Assembly (NCBI RefSeq): GCF_902168435.1
Contig: NZ_LR656164.1
Location: 62,001 to 126,000 of the forward strand
Length of the DNA: 64,000 nucleotides
Direction: 5' to 3'
DNA from: Bacillus marasmi
GTDB taxonomy: Bacteria > Bacillota > Bacilli > Bacillales > Cytobacillaceae
The translations under genes were made by a program, and so were the position numbers. The notes beneath the pieces are model-generated. The model ran no database searches. It was not told the DNA's origin and worked only from the letters and a program-made list of their open reading frames with translations. Shown piece by piece: positions 46,890 through 56,104 of this stretch (position 1 is the first letter of the stretch; every line of letters starts with the position of its first letter).

Positions 46890-46897
46890 TAGGATAA

Positions 46898-46953
46898 ATA
46901 TAAGCCACAAGGGCACTAGCACTTTTCGTTGGCTGGGACCCTCGTGGCTTATC
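46898..46953. terminator. Bidirectional terminator yktA / yktB
   Basis: ATAAGCCACAAGGG / CCCTCGTGGCTTAT stem between convergent genes. Confidence 0.85.
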
Positions 46954-47583
46954 TTAAATTGAAGTCATATTATATAGAGGTGTTAGTTTTTCAAACACAA
47001 ATTGAAATTGTTTTAGCATTGCCTCTGGGCTCATTTGAACCGCATTGGAACGTGGAATTTGATAGCCGCAAAGTATCTCCGCTTTTTTAACCTTAATAAG
47101 GCGTTCAAACATCGTAAGAAGCTGTTCAGAATTCAAATGTTGATGTGAGATTGTCTCCGGTTTTGTATGGTCTAAGGACCAAACGAAATCCGCCGGAATC
47201 ATGCTTTGAATTTCATCGAGACTCTCGATAAAATTCTTGCCAATTTCCTCTTTGCGTGGACATTCATAAATGACTGCAAACCAGATAAATAAGTGACTTT
47301 CCCATAGACCAATTTGAAAATGGGGAAGCATTTTATATCCTCGTGAATTGTTCGCGAATGCTACCCAAGTATCCTTTGGAGGGTTTTTTGTCCTTCGCGC
47401 ATGTTTGGCAACGTGGGGGAACATTTCTTGTCCAGTTAAGGCCGTTAAGCTTGGTGCAAAATGGTTTCCGAGTAGTTCAAGCTTTGGTCGAACAGTACGA
47501 ATTAATGCTTCCATCCTTTGCTCTAATCCATCTATTTTAAAAAGATCAAAATCTTCATTAGTTAAACCAGAAAATGACGACAT
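46954..47583 (-). CDS. yktB: YktB (DUF1054 / UPF0637)
   Basis: 209-residue protein starting MSSFSGLTNEDFDLFKIDGLEQRM, with GQEMFPHVAKHARRTKNPPKDTWVAF and a C-terminal YGYQIPRS-like segment (CGYQIPRSNAV). Matches YktB; function not known. GCAGGAGG selects the ATG at 47583; the open frame extends upstream without a ribosome-binding site. Confidence 0.88.
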   Translation of the reverse strand: MSSFSGLTNEDFDLFKIDGLEQRMEALIRTVRPKLELLGNHFAPSLTALTGQEMFPHVAKHARRTKNPPKDTWVAFANNSRGYKMLPHFQIGLWESHLFIWFAVIYECPRKEEIGKNFIESLDEIQSMIPADFVWSLDHTKPETISHQHLNSEQLLTMFERLIKVKKAEILCGYQIPRSNAVQMSPEAMLKQFQFVFEKLTPLYNMTSI

Positions 47584-47773
47584 GATTTTTACCTCCTGCA
47601 GAATTTGTAAAACATTGTAGCACACCACATCCATTACAGGAAATTTGATGCTTACTGTAGGAAAATATTTAGATGCTAGGTTTCAGCACAAATTTGTTGC
47701 ATCAAGAGCTAATACCTCATATTATAATATTAAAAATAGTCAGAAAATTAAATTTATTTAACGAAGGGAGATT

Positions 47774-47974
47774 ATGCTATTGAAACAATTAGTAAACTCT
47801 AATCGAAAGAAATCGATTGTAAATGAAAGAGCAGCAGTCCTTAGGTTGGAATTAGATTATGAATTGGCTACGCTTTTTGAAGCTATGGGTGAGAAGAATG
47901 ATGCTAAGCAAAAAGATTGTAAGCAAAAGCTTGAAAGAATTAGAAATGAACTAATTAGATTAAAAGTGCTCTAA
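47774..47974 (+). CDS. Small coiled protein, probable YkzI
   Basis: 66 residues, strongly helical and charged (NERAAVLRLELDYELATLFEAMGEKND..., KQKLERIRNELIRLKVL). Its place between yktB and suhB is that of ykzI in B. subtilis; the identity rests mainly on position. AAGGGAG is only three bases from ATG 47774, so TTG 47780 is an alternative start. Confidence 0.65.
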   Translation: MLLKQLVNSNRKKSIVNERAAVLRLELDYELATLFEAMGEKNDAKQKDCKQKLERIRNELIRLKVL

Positions 47975-48055
47975 TCTGAAATAAATTTTTAAAGACACCA
48001 AAGGAGTAAGGAATAAAAAATGGATGTCAAAATCAGTTCAATAGTGGCTTTCTGA

Positions 48056-48090
48056 AAACGAACTCCAAACAAAAAATTGGGGTTCGTTTA
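48056..48090 (+). terminator. Terminator after the YkzI-like gene
   Basis: AAACGAACTCC / GGGGTTCGTTT stem followed by ATTATTATC; it begins at the stop of an 11-codon ORF (48020-48055). Confidence 0.75.
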
Positions 48091-48203
48091 TTATTATCAA
48101 TCATTTGGACAGGCGGTATTGTTTGAAACAATTTGAAAAGACATAGTATAATTTAAACATGCTTGAATTATCTGGAAAAATGCCCAAGTTGGGAGGAAAT
48201 AGC

Positions 48204-49004
48204 ATGACGAATTGGCAAGAAATAGATACATATGCTAAGCAATGGGTTAAAGAGGCTGGTGCAATGATAAGGGCGTCCTTTTCAGAAACACTCAATATTC
48301 AAACTAAATCAAATCCGAATGACCTTGTTACGAATATAGACAAGGCAACAGAACGATTTTTTATAGAGAAAATTAAAACGACTTATCCAAACCATACCAT
48401 TCTCGGTGAGGAGGGCTTAGAGGAAACCCCAGCTGAATTTGGAGGAATTGTTTGGATTATTGATCCGATCGATGGGACGATGAACTTTGTTCATCAACAA
48501 CGTAATTTTGCGATTTCAATAGGAATTTACGAGCAAGGCATAGGACAAATTGGACTAATATACGATGTCGTTCACAATGAGCTCTATCATGCTCAAAAAG
48601 GTAAAGGAGCTTATTTAAATGAAATTTCACTTCCATTATTAGCAGAGGTTGAAGTGAAAGAAGCCATTATTGGTATAAATGCATCGTGGATCATTGAAAA
48701 TTCCCGAATTGATTCTCATCTACTAGCAGCATTAGCTCAAGATGCACGTGCAACAAGATCGCTCGGTTCGGCTGCTCTAGAAATTGCCTACGTTGTATCT
48801 GGAAGAATAGATGCTTATATTTCGTTAAGACTTTCTCCATGGGATTTTGCCGCTGGAAAGGTACTTATCGAAGAGGTTGGTGGAGTGGCTACTACCTTAA
48901 GGGGCGATTCATTAAAACTCTCTGGAGAAAATACGGTGCTTGTTTCTAAGCCAGGACTGCATCGGGAGTTATTGGAAAAATATTTAATGAGCGGAAAATG
49001 GTAA
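48204..49004 (+). CDS. suhB: Inositol monophosphatase family protein
   Basis: 266-residue Mg-dependent phosphatase. Motifs: GEEGLE (near 67), IDPIDGTMNFVHQ (near 86) and SPWDFAAGKVLIEEVGG (near 212). Acts on inositol-1-phosphate-type substrates, possibly others such as PAP or FBP. GGGAGG selects the ATG at 48204. Corresponds to YktC/SuhB of B. subtilis. Confidence 0.92.
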   Translation: MTNWQEIDTYAKQWVKEAGAMIRASFSETLNIQTKSNPNDLVTNIDKATERFFIEKIKTTYPNHTILGEEGLEETPAEFGGIVWIIDPIDGTMNFVHQQRNFAISIGIYEQGIGQIGLIYDVVHNELYHAQKGKGAYLNEISLPLLAEVEVKEAIIGINASWIIENSRIDSHLLAALAQDARATRSLGSAALEIAYVVSGRIDAYISLRLSPWDFAAGKVLIEEVGGVATTLRGDSLKLSGENTVLVSKPGLHRELLEKYLMSGKW

Positions 49005-49018
49005 ATAGTTTACACAAA

Positions 49019-49054
49019 AGAAAAAATCCCTGTTTTGATTTCAGGGATTTTTTC
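49019..49054 (+). terminator. Terminator of suhB
   Basis: GAAAAAATCCCTG / CAGGGATTTTTTC stem and T-run. Confidence 0.88.
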
Positions 49055-49116
49055 TATGATTGCTTAGAAAATTATCAAATTTAACGATGTGGAAAAGTTT
49101 CACAACGTTATACACT

Positions 49117-49356
49117 TCCAGCTCCAGCGCCTAGGGGCTCGGGGTCACAAGTTTGTCTAGTGAAAGTGGCTAGGAGCTGAGTACATAAGCCAAATCCCTC
49201 CAGAGATTATCATCTCTTGCGTGATTCGTCTTACGCCCGTCGCTCCTGAACGAGCCACTTTCACTTTTCCTACAATCCCTTCCGGAAATCAGGATTTCCT
49301 GCAGGGCTCGCTTTGTGCCTGTCGCCCCCTGAGCAAGGCGCTTCCGCTTTTGTTTT
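49117..49356. repeat. Nested interspersed palindromic elements
   Basis: An outer element reads AGCGCCTAGGGGCTC...TCACAAG (to about 49151) and resumes AATCCCTTCC...TGTGCCTGTCGCCCCC...AAGGCGCTTCCGCTTTT (about 49274-49351). Between them lies a second element, about 49153-49273, bounded by perfect 13-bp inverted repeats AGTGAAAGTGGCT (49159-49171) and AGCCACTTTCACT (49253-49265). Both share the plan TGTCTAG...GCTAGGRGCT...CACAAGCCAATCC...CTTGTGCCTGTCGCYCCTGA with the copy at 52228. Confidence 0.8.
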
Positions 49357-49538
49357 TAAGGTTGTTGTCCGCCTAATAATTTCTTTTTCATTGAGAAGCC
49401 GAGACCAAATGAAGCAATTGTTGCGATGGTGCAGCCGATAATCCCCAAGATACTTCTTTCTGCCACAGCAATTCCAATACCCGCTATACATGCTGCTGCC
49501 AAAACCGCAAATAATAAAAATAGCCATTTAATTTTCAT
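49356..49538 (-). CDS. ylaF: YlaF (DUF5325) membrane protein
   Basis: 60-residue protein with two membrane helices (WLFLLFAVLAAACIAGIGIAVAE; ILGIIGCTIATIASFGLGF) joined by a short ERS turn and a basic C-terminus. Matches YlaF, which lies before typA in B. subtilis. AAGGGGTATAG precedes the ATG. The palindromic element at 49117-49356 reaches its stop codon. Confidence 0.8.
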   Translation of the reverse strand: MKIKWLFLLFAVLAAACIAGIGIAVAERSILGIIGCTIATIASFGLGFSMKKKLLGGQQP

Positions 49539-49691
49539 TACTATACCCCTTTTTTATAATCCATATTGCCATAATAATAAAGATATTGAATATTGTACTA
49601 CAAAATCATTATTAGTTTCTATTCATTTGTGTTATAATATCTCAGTTATGTAGACATAAGGGGTTTCACGAAAATATGAGGAGTGAATTTT

Positions 49692-51536
49692 TTGGAATTA
49701 AGAAATGATATACGCAATATTGCTATTATTGCTCACGTTGACCATGGGAAAACAACCCTAGTTGATCAGCTTTTAAAACAGGCAGGAACGTTCCGTTCAA
49801 ATGAACATGTTGAAGAGCGAGCAATGGATTCAAATGATCTTGAGAGAGAACGTGGAATTACCATCTTAGCTAAAAATACAGCCATTCAATATAAAGACAC
49901 AAGAATTAATATTTTAGATACACCTGGACACGCCGATTTCGGTGGAGAAGTAGAGCGGATCATGAAAATGGTTGATGGTGTATTACTAGTTGTAGACGCG
50001 TACGAAGGATGTATGCCACAGACACGGTTTGTTTTGAAAAAAGCATTAGAACAAAATCTTACCCCGATTGTTGTTGTAAATAAAATTGATCGTGATTTTG
50101 CTAGACCTGAAGAAGTAATTGACGAAGTATTAGACCTGTTTATTGAACTAGAAGCAAATGAAGATCAGCTTGATTTCCCAGTAGTATATGCTTCAGCTAT
50201 TAATGGAACTGCAAGTGTTGATCCAGATCCTGCGAACCAAGACGAAAATATGCAGTGCTTATATGATTCGATTATCGAACATATTCCAGCTCCGGTGAAT
50301 AATAGCGATGAGCCATTACAATTCCAGGTTGCATTATTAGATTATAATGATTATGTAGGTAGAATTGGGATTGGGCGTGTTTTCCGAGGAACTATTAATG
50401 TTGGCCAACAGGTAGCTTTAATGAAGCTAGACGGTTCAATTAAGCAATTCCGTGTTTCAAAAATCTTTGGTTTCTTTGGCTTAAAGCGTCAAGAAATTCA
50501 AGAAGCAAAAGCTGGAGACCTTATTGCGTTATCTGGTATGGAGGACATCAATGTCGGTGAAACGGTTTGTCCAGTTGAACACCAGGAAGCACTTCCGGTC
50601 CTTCGCATCGATGAGCCAACGTTACAAATGACTTTCGTTGTAAACAATAGCCCATTTGCCGGTAGAGAAGGAAAATTCATTACTTCAAGAAAAATTGAAG
50701 AAAGATTACGCGCTCAGCTTCAAACAGATGTAAGTCTTCGTGTAGAAAATACTGATTCACCAGATGCATGGATTGTATCAGGTCGTGGTGAACTTCATCT
50801 TTCTATACTAATTGAAAATATGCGTCGTGAAGGCTATGAGCTTCAAGTTTCAAAGCCTGAAGTTATTGTCCGTGAAATTGATGGTGTTCGTTGTGAGCCA
50901 ATCGAGCGAGTTCAAATTGATGTTCCAGAGGAGCACACTGGTGCGGTTATGGAATCAATTGGAGCTCGTAAAGGTGAGATGCTTGATATGGTAAATAATG
51001 GTTCTGGACAAGTTCGCTTAACTTTCAATGTACCTGCTCGTGGTTTAATTGGTTATACAACTGAATTTTTAACATTAACACGAGGCTATGGTATCATTAA
51101 CCATACGTTTGACAGCTATCAACCGATGCAACCAGGACAAGTAGGCGGAAGACGTCAAGGTGTGCTTGTATCTATGGAATCAGGTAAGGCTTCAACCTAT
51201 GGTATTATGCAAGTAGAGGATCGTGGAACAATCTTTGTTGAGCCAGGAACTGAAATTTATGAAGGTATGATTGTTGGAGAGCATACAAGAGAAAACGATA
51301 TTACTGTTAATATTGTTAAAGTTAAACATGCTACAAATATTCGTTCTGCCAACAAAGATCAAACATCTGTGATTAAAAAGCCACGGATTATGACACTTGA
51401 AGAGTCATTAGAATATTTAAATGAAGATGAGTATTGCGAAGTAACTCCAGAATCGATTCGTTTACGTAAAAAAATCTTAGATAAGAACGAACGTGAAAAG
51501 GCAGCGAAGAAAAAGAAAATGGCAGAGTTAAGCTAA
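49692..51536 (+). CDS. typA: TypA/BipA ribosome-associated GTPase
   Basis: 614-residue translational GTPase acting in 50S assembly and stress or cold growth. G motifs: AHVDHGKTT (P-loop, near 12), [15 protein letters not shown] (near 128) and SAING; domains II, III, V and the BipA C-terminal domain follow. GAGGAG at 49678-49683 selects TTG 49692, giving [22 protein letters not shown]-type N-terminus as in B. subtilis; GTG 49683 overlaps the Shine-Dalgarno. An extended -10 TGTTATAAT lies at 49630-49638. Confidence 0.96.
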   Translation: MELRNDIRNIAIIAHVDHGKTTLVDQLLKQAGTFRSNEHVEERAMDSNDLERERGITILAKNTAIQYKDTRINILDTPGHADFGGEVERIMKMVDGVLLVVDAYEGCMPQTRFVLKKALEQNLTPIVVVNKIDRDFARPEEVIDEVLDLFIELEANEDQLDFPVVYASAINGTASVDPDPANQDENMQCLYDSIIEHIPAPVNNSDEPLQFQVALLDYNDYVGRIGIGRVFRGTINVGQQVALMKLDGSIKQFRVSKIFGFFGLKRQEIQEAKAGDLIALSGMEDINVGETVCPVEHQEALPVLRIDEPTLQMTFVVNNSPFAGREGKFITSRKIEERLRAQLQTDVSLRVENTDSPDAWIVSGRGELHLSILIENMRREGYELQVSKPEVIVREIDGVRCEPIERVQIDVPEEHTGAVMESIGARKGEMLDMVNNGSGQVRLTFNVPARGLIGYTTEFLTLTRGYGIINHTFDSYQPMQPGQVGGRRQGVLVSMESGKASTYGIMQVEDRGTIFVEPGTEIYEGMIVGEHTRENDITVNIVKVKHATNIRSANKDQTSVIKKPRIMTLEESLEYLNEDEYCEVTPESIRLRKKILDKNEREKAAKKKKMAELS

Positions 51537-51556
51537 TTAAAAGGGAGTGACCGGAA

Positions 51557-51877
51557 ATGGAAATTGATGTAGCAGAAAGTTTGTCTTTTTTTGCAGCCCT
51601 ATATCAGCTTGACAAAAATCCGGAGGTTGGCACACCGCTTTTGTACTTGACGATAGTCGCTTTATGTATTCTGGTTTATAAACTGGGATTTGCAAAGCCT
51701 TTGTCGATTGGTAAATCAATTGTAATATATCTATTTTTATTCTTAGGTTGTACGGTTCTAACATTCTTAGCTATCTTTTTACCAATAACAGAAGGTTTGG
51801 TTGTCGCTGCATTAATTTTGATTATTTATAAAATTCGTTTGTATAATCAGAAAAAGCAGGATGCTGAACTTGGTTAA
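51557..51877 (+). CDS. ylaH: YlaH-like membrane protein
   Basis: 106-residue protein with three hydrophobic segments (about 27-44, 53-70, 76-92) and a charged C-terminus [13 protein letters not shown]. Matches YlaH in form and position after typA. Function unknown. AAAGGGAGTGACCGG precedes the ATG. Confidence 0.8.
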   Translation: MEIDVAESLSFFAALYQLDKNPEVGTPLLYLTIVALCILVYKLGFAKPLSIGKSIVIYLFLFLGCTVLTFLAIFLPITEGLVVAALILIIYKIRLYNQKKQDAELG

Positions 51878-51892
51878 TACGGAGGATTCATT

Positions 51893-52186
51893 GTGAAATC
51901 TTTACAGGATGCTTTTTACAATTGGTTATCAATTAAGGTAGTTAGTGATGCAAGACCGTTGGATGTTTCAGCTGTTGAAACTACTGAACTGTTTGCGACT
52001 ATTCTAAGGGACGAACATGGCGTATCGAACATCGCTATTACTAAGGATGATGAACGATGGTACTTCATAGACTATGTTAAAGATGGCGAACAGCAATCGA
52101 TGAAATTTCCAATTGATTTAATTGATGTCATGCTAAAGCAAATTGAAGCGGAACCGGAGAAATTTAAGATTTTTCCTGAAGAATAA
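51893..52186 (+). CDS. Hypothetical protein downstream of ylaH
   Basis: 97-residue soluble, acidic protein (MKSLQDAFYNWLSIKVVSDARP...; RWYFIDYVKDGEQQSMKFPIDLIDVMLKQIE). Not recognised as a named family. GTG start with a strong CGGAGG, 15 bp after ylaH; very likely the last gene of the typA-ylaH transcript. Confidence 0.75.
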   Translation: MKSLQDAFYNWLSIKVVSDARPLDVSAVETTELFATILRDEHGVSNIAITKDDERWYFIDYVKDGEQQSMKFPIDLIDVMLKQIEAEPEKFKIFPEE

Positions 52187-52189
52187 AAG

Positions 52190-52222
52190 AAGGGATGCTA
52201 GCTTTTGCTGGCATCCCTTTTT
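52190..52222 (+). terminator. Terminator of the typA-ylaH transcript
   Basis: AGGGATGCTAGC / GCTGGCATCCCT stem followed by TTTTT. Confidence 0.88.
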
Positions 52223-52227
52223 GGTAG

Positions 52228-52353
52228 TGTCTAGTTGCGGTGGCTAGGGGCTCGTGGTCACAAGCCAATCCGTCCAGAAGGTCAAAAGAACGACCTTCTA
52301 GCCGGCTCGTCTTGTGCCTGTCGCCCCTGAACAAGCCGTCTCCGCTTTTCGTT
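52228..52353. repeat. Interspersed palindromic element, intact copy
   Basis: About 125 bp starting TGTCTAG and ending CCGCTTTTCGTTTT. Arms such as GGCTAGGGGCTC / GTCGCCCCTGAAC, TCACAAGCC / TCTTGTGCC and AGAAGGTC / GACCTTCT make one long imperfect hairpin. The same plan as both copies at 49117-49356. It abuts the ylaI stop codon. Confidence 0.75.
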
Positions 52354-52554
52354 TTACCAATTATCATCCTCAGATACTGGTTTATAAAGCTTAAAGTTGC
52401 CCGATGAATGGCGTTGGTTGGTTTTTTCGGTAATCCGCTCCTCGCAAGGCTTACACATATATGTGTGAATTGGCCGATTTCTCAAACGTTTAGCCAATGG
52501 TGAAAAGTCATCGATCGATTCTATTTTATCGCAAATAAAGCATTTCACTCTCAT
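52354..52554 (-). CDS. ylaI: YlaI (DUF2197) zinc-finger-like protein
   Basis: 66 residues with two Cys pairs, CFICDK (near 5) and CKPCEE (near 34), a probable four-Cys zinc site, around RLRNRPIHTYM. Matches YlaI of Bacillus. Function unknown. GAGGTG precedes the ATG. Confidence 0.88.
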   Translation of the reverse strand: MRVKCFICDKIESIDDFSPLAKRLRNRPIHTYMCKPCEERITEKTNQRHSSGNFKLYKPVSEDDNW

Positions 52555-52717
52555 TCTGACACCTCAATTCTGTAATCAAGTCATGTTCTTTGCTACTCTA
52601 TTTATTATATTATAATATACTAACAGTGAATGGTCGATAATGGTAATAGGTTAATACGTTAAAGTTGATGTAAAAATGGGAAAGTAGTAAGATGATGGTA
52701 AATAAGGAGGAATTGAA

Positions 52718-53185
52718 ATGGTAAATCAAGTAGAAGCAAAACTGATTAAACCCCTTTATGATCAATTGCAAAGTGAACGTTTTTCCACTCTGGCGACAAT
52801 TGATTTTGAAACTGGCGGGCCAAATGTCAGTGCGATTTCTTGGGTACTTGCTGCAAATCAAGACGCTATCTTGTTTGCTGTGGATAACCGTTCAAGAATT
52901 ATCCAAAATATTAATCAAAACGGCAAAGTGGTACTTAATATTATCGCTAACGAGTCCACCTATTCAATTGCCGGAGAAGCAAGTGTCATTCAAGAAAAAT
53001 TGGCGGATGTGCCTCTAAAGCTTGCTCTTGTGGAAATAAAGATTAATGAAGTAAGAGATGTCATGTTTTATGGCTCTAAAATTAGTGTCGAGCCACAATA
53101 TGACAAAACCTATGATAAAGTCGCTGCGGCAAAATTGGACAATCAAGTGATGGATGCAATGCGAAACGCTGCAAGCACGCTATAA
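52718..53185 (+). CDS. Pyridoxamine 5'-phosphate oxidase-like FMN protein
   Basis: 155-residue split-barrel flavin-reductase-like protein: FSTLATIDFETGGPNVSAISWVLA, ILFAVDNRSRIIQNI and VVLNIIANESTYSIAGEASV. Such small proteins bind FMN, F420 or heme; the activity cannot be told from sequence. AAGGAGG precedes the ATG. Not part of the B. subtilis yla cluster as I recall it; it sits between ylaI and ylaJ. Confidence 0.8.
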   Translation: MVNQVEAKLIKPLYDQLQSERFSTLATIDFETGGPNVSAISWVLAANQDAILFAVDNRSRIIQNINQNGKVVLNIIANESTYSIAGEASVIQEKLADVPLKLALVEIKINEVRDVMFYGSKISVEPQYDKTYDKVAAAKLDNQVMDAMRNAASTL

Positions 53186-53218
53186 AAAAGAGACTATCCT
53201 TAGTAGGATAGTCTTATT
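53186..53218. terminator. Bidirectional terminator
   Basis: AAGACTATCC-like stem: AGACTATCCT / AGGATAGTCT with A-run and TTATTT, between convergent genes. Confidence 0.85.
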
Positions 53219-53222
53219 TAGT

Positions 53223-53819
53223 CTAATCTTTGTGATGCTTAGACTGATCATCTTGTTCTTTTTCAAGTTGCTTGGAATCTTGTTTATCCATTTCCTTTTT
53301 CGGGTTTTCTGTTGCGTTTTTACCATTTTTCGCTCTTGGCTCAATCATGTCAGCTGGAACCTCAGGCATTAGTCGTCCGGAAATATCTGATAGCTCATTC
53401 ATAATTCCGGAAATGGGGTTACCTGCGCGGACGTCTGCTGCCACTTCCTTTAAACGGGCTGTGAGGTCAGGGTCCGCAATGACAACAGCCTTTGCACCAT
53501 GAGGGTCATTTTTTAAGCTTTCTGCTACTGAGTATTTGATTGACCCTACCTGAGAACGATCAATATTTTGATCCACATCAATACCTACAACCGCATAGTT
53601 CCCTATAACGACCGCCGTTGCATCACGAACGTTTGGTACACTCGTTGCAAGGTCGACTAGATGTTTGGAGACCTTTTGACCAGTCTCTCTATCAACATCC
53701 TGAATTGTACTATTTTTTACTTTAACTAAATTTTGTCTTTCGTCATTGGCAGCATTATTTTGTGCACCGCAGCCGACTAAGATAATGGCTATCACAATTA
53801 ATGGAAATAAGCCTTTCAT
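53223..53819 (-). CDS. ylaJ: YhcN/YlaJ-family sporulation lipoprotein
   Basis: 198-residue lipoprotein: signal LFPLIVIAIILVGC with Cys17 as lipid site, then a YhcN/YlaJ domain (VSKHLVDLATSVPNVRDATAVVIGNYAVVGIDVD) and a highly charged tail (KKEMDKQDSKQLEKEQDDQSKHHKD). Family members are expressed in the forespore and aid outgrowth. GAGGAGTGATTG precedes the ATG. Confidence 0.88.
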   Translation of the reverse strand: MKGLFPLIVIAIILVGCGAQNNAANDERQNLVKVKNSTIQDVDRETGQKVSKHLVDLATSVPNVRDATAVVIGNYAVVGIDVDQNIDRSQVGSIKYSVAESLKNDPHGAKAVVIADPDLTARLKEVAADVRAGNPISGIMNELSDISGRLMPEVPADMIEPRAKNGKNATENPKKEMDKQDSKQLEKEQDDQSKHHKD

Positions 53820-54033
53820 TTAATCAATCACTCCTCAACTTAGATTGAGTTAGTTAGTATCCATTAAGTCTACTCATGATTTTTTAAAAAATAATAACTA
53901 GTACCTCATACGATTATTGTGCAAAACTTCTTCTATCTTTATGCAGTGAAACATATATTTTATCAAAGTCCCATCTGACAAGCGGTTCGTTCGAGGATGA
54001 ACGGGTAGAACAAGTAGAGCGGGAGGCGTGCGA

Positions 54034-55362
54034 TTGAGTAAAATATATGTATTAGATACAAATGTCTTGTTACAAGATCCCTACTCCATTTTCTCTTTTG
54101 AAGATAATGAGGTTGTCATTCCAGCCGTCGTTCTAGAAGAAGTCGACTCCAAAAAGAGATATATGGATGAAATAGGAAGAAATGCAAGACAGGTTTCACG
54201 TCTAATTGACAGCTTAAGAGAATCAGGAAAGCTTCATGAAAAAATTCCCCTAGAAAATGGCGGAAACTTACGAATTGAGTTAAATCACCGTTCATTTCAC
54301 CAATTACAGGAAATTTTTGTTGAAAAGACAAATGATAATCGCATATTGGCTGTTGCCAAAAATTTATTTTTAGAAGAACAAACAAAGGAAAATGGACGAC
54401 CGGTCATACTTGTAAGTAAGGATACGCTCGTCCGAGTAAAAGCGGATGCAATTGGTCTTTTGGCCGAGGATTTTTTGAGTGACCGTGTAGTGGATTTAGA
54501 CCATATTTATATGGGTTTTCTTGAAAGGTTTGTAGATGTGGCCATTATTAGTTCTTTTTATGAGAAAAATGAAATCTTAGTATCGGAAATATCTAATTAT
54601 CCATACTACCCCCATCAGTTTGTAGTATTGAAGGATGCTTTAGGGGGATCGGCGTCTGCAGTAGGTGTTGTCGATCACCAAAGGAAAAAATTAAAAAAAT
54701 TAGTCTTTGATCATGATCATGTTTGGGGTATCCGTCCTCGAAATGTCCAACAAACGATGGCAATTGAATTGCTATTGCGTAAAGATATATCATTGGTAAC
54801 GTTGATAGGAAAAGCTGGAACTGGGAAAACCTTATTAGCGCTAGCATCAGGGTTATTACAAACCGAGGATTTGGGGTATTATAAGAAGCTTTTAGTGGCC
54901 AGGCCGATTGTTCCGGTTGGCAAAGACTTAGGCTTTTTACCGGGGGAAAAGCAGGAGAAGCTTAGACCTTGGATGCAACCAATTTACGATAATCTTGAGT
55001 ATTTATTTAATGCTAAAAAACCTGGTGAATTAGATGCAATCTTAGCAGGAATGGGTTCAATTGAAGTCGAGGCACTTACTTATATTCGTGGTAGGAGTAT
55101 CCCAGATCAATTTATCATAATTGACGAGGCTCAAAATTTAACGAAGCATGAAGTGAAAACGATTTTAACACGGGTTGGCGAGGGAAGTAAAATTGTTCTC
55201 ATGGGAGACCCCGAGCAAATAGATCATCCGTATTTAGATGCCTACAACAATGGTCTTACATATGTTGTAGAAAAATTTAAAGATCAAAAAATAGCGGGGC
55301 ACGTCAAACTAATCAAAGGCGAAAGAAGTAACCTCGCCCAATTAGCGGCGGATCTCCTATAG
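54034..55362 (+). CDS. ylaK: PIN-PhoH ATPase (YlaK)
   Basis: 442-residue protein joining an N-terminal PIN nuclease-like domain (YVLDTNVLLQDP; EEVDSKKR; DNRILAVA; VSKD) to a PhoH/RNA helicase-type ATPase (Walker A GKAGTGKTLLALA near 256, Walker B IIDEAQN near 362). PhoH2-type proteins unwind and cleave RNA. GGGAGG selects TTG 54034; GTG 54028 is too close. In place between ylaJ and ylaL. Confidence 0.93.
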   Translation: MSKIYVLDTNVLLQDPYSIFSFEDNEVVIPAVVLEEVDSKKRYMDEIGRNARQVSRLIDSLRESGKLHEKIPLENGGNLRIELNHRSFHQLQEIFVEKTNDNRILAVAKNLFLEEQTKENGRPVILVSKDTLVRVKADAIGLLAEDFLSDRVVDLDHIYMGFLERFVDVAIISSFYEKNEILVSEISNYPYYPHQFVVLKDALGGSASAVGVVDHQRKKLKKLVFDHDHVWGIRPRNVQQTMAIELLLRKDISLVTLIGKAGTGKTLLALASGLLQTEDLGYYKKLLVARPIVPVGKDLGFLPGEKQEKLRPWMQPIYDNLEYLFNAKKPGELDAILAGMGSIEVEALTYIRGRSIPDQFIIIDEAQNLTKHEVKTILTRVGEGSKIVLMGDPEQIDHPYLDAYNNGLTYVVEKFKDQKIAGHVKLIKGERSNLAQLAADLL

Positions 55363-55375
55363 AGTTATTTAATGA

Positions 55376-55402
55376 AAAAAGGGGTCGTTTTGACCCCTTC
55401 TG
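55376..55402. terminator. Bidirectional terminator ylaK / ylaL
   Basis: AAGGGGTC / GACCCCTT hairpin with A-run and T-run between convergent genes. Confidence 0.8.
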
Positions 55403-55408
55403 AGCGGA

Positions 55409-55909
55409 TTAGATTACCCGCATTTCTATAACATTTGTAATCGGCTTGTTCTGATTTGAGCCGTCGCCGTAATAAACGTGGATCGGACCATCTTCCCTTA
55501 GTGGTTTGCCATTAAGTGAAAAACCAAGCAAGAGTTTAAATGCCTCATCAATTGGGATTTCAACTTCACTATCACTTGTTTTTATGATTAGCGCTTTTGC
55601 ATTTTCGCCTACTTCAGCATTTTTTAAAAAAGGCTTGAATGGAATAGCAAAAGTACCGTTCAGCAATTTTTCTTTTTCAAATAAAGGCTTTGTTGAACTA
55701 GTCGGAGGAATTGTAGCACCCTCTGTTATTTCACGGTCCCACTGTTTGGAAATATCTTTTTTATATTTTGCTAACTCATCGTCTTGTTCTTGATGATCTT
55801 CAAGAAAATACGTTGTTAGATCGACTTTTCGATCATCAAATATCCATACTCCTGGATCCATAGTAATTGAAAACTTAACGTTTCCTTTAATTTGTATGAT
55901 GTTTTCCAT
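55409..55909 (-). CDS. ylaL: YlaL-like protein
   Basis: 166-residue soluble protein (MENIIQIKGNVKFSITMDPGVWIFDDRKVDLTTYF...; IPIDEAFKLLLGFSLNGKPLREDGPIHVYYGDGSNQ). Named from sequence recall and position between ylaK and ylaN; function unknown. GAGGAGG selects the ATG at 55909; an open frame continues to 56050 without a ribosome-binding site. Confidence 0.8.
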   Translation of the reverse strand: MENIIQIKGNVKFSITMDPGVWIFDDRKVDLTTYFLEDHQEQDDELAKYKKDISKQWDREITEGATIPPTSSTKPLFEKEKLLNGTFAIPFKPFLKNAEVGENAKALIIKTSDSEVEIPIDEAFKLLLGFSLNGKPLREDGPIHVYYGDGSNQNKPITNVIEMRVI

Positions 55910-56104
55910 AAAAAATGTCCTCCTCAGCTTGCAATCATTATTTAGTATAGCGATAATTCTGATAAATGTCATGGTAAAGCTACTTTTCAATTTGTTTGAC
56001 GTTTTTATTATTGGAATGTTCATTAGCGTTTTTTGTTGCAATTTGTCCATTATAAATGTAAAATTTAAAGAAGTATACGTAATCGCTCGGAAACGGGGGG
56101 ATCA

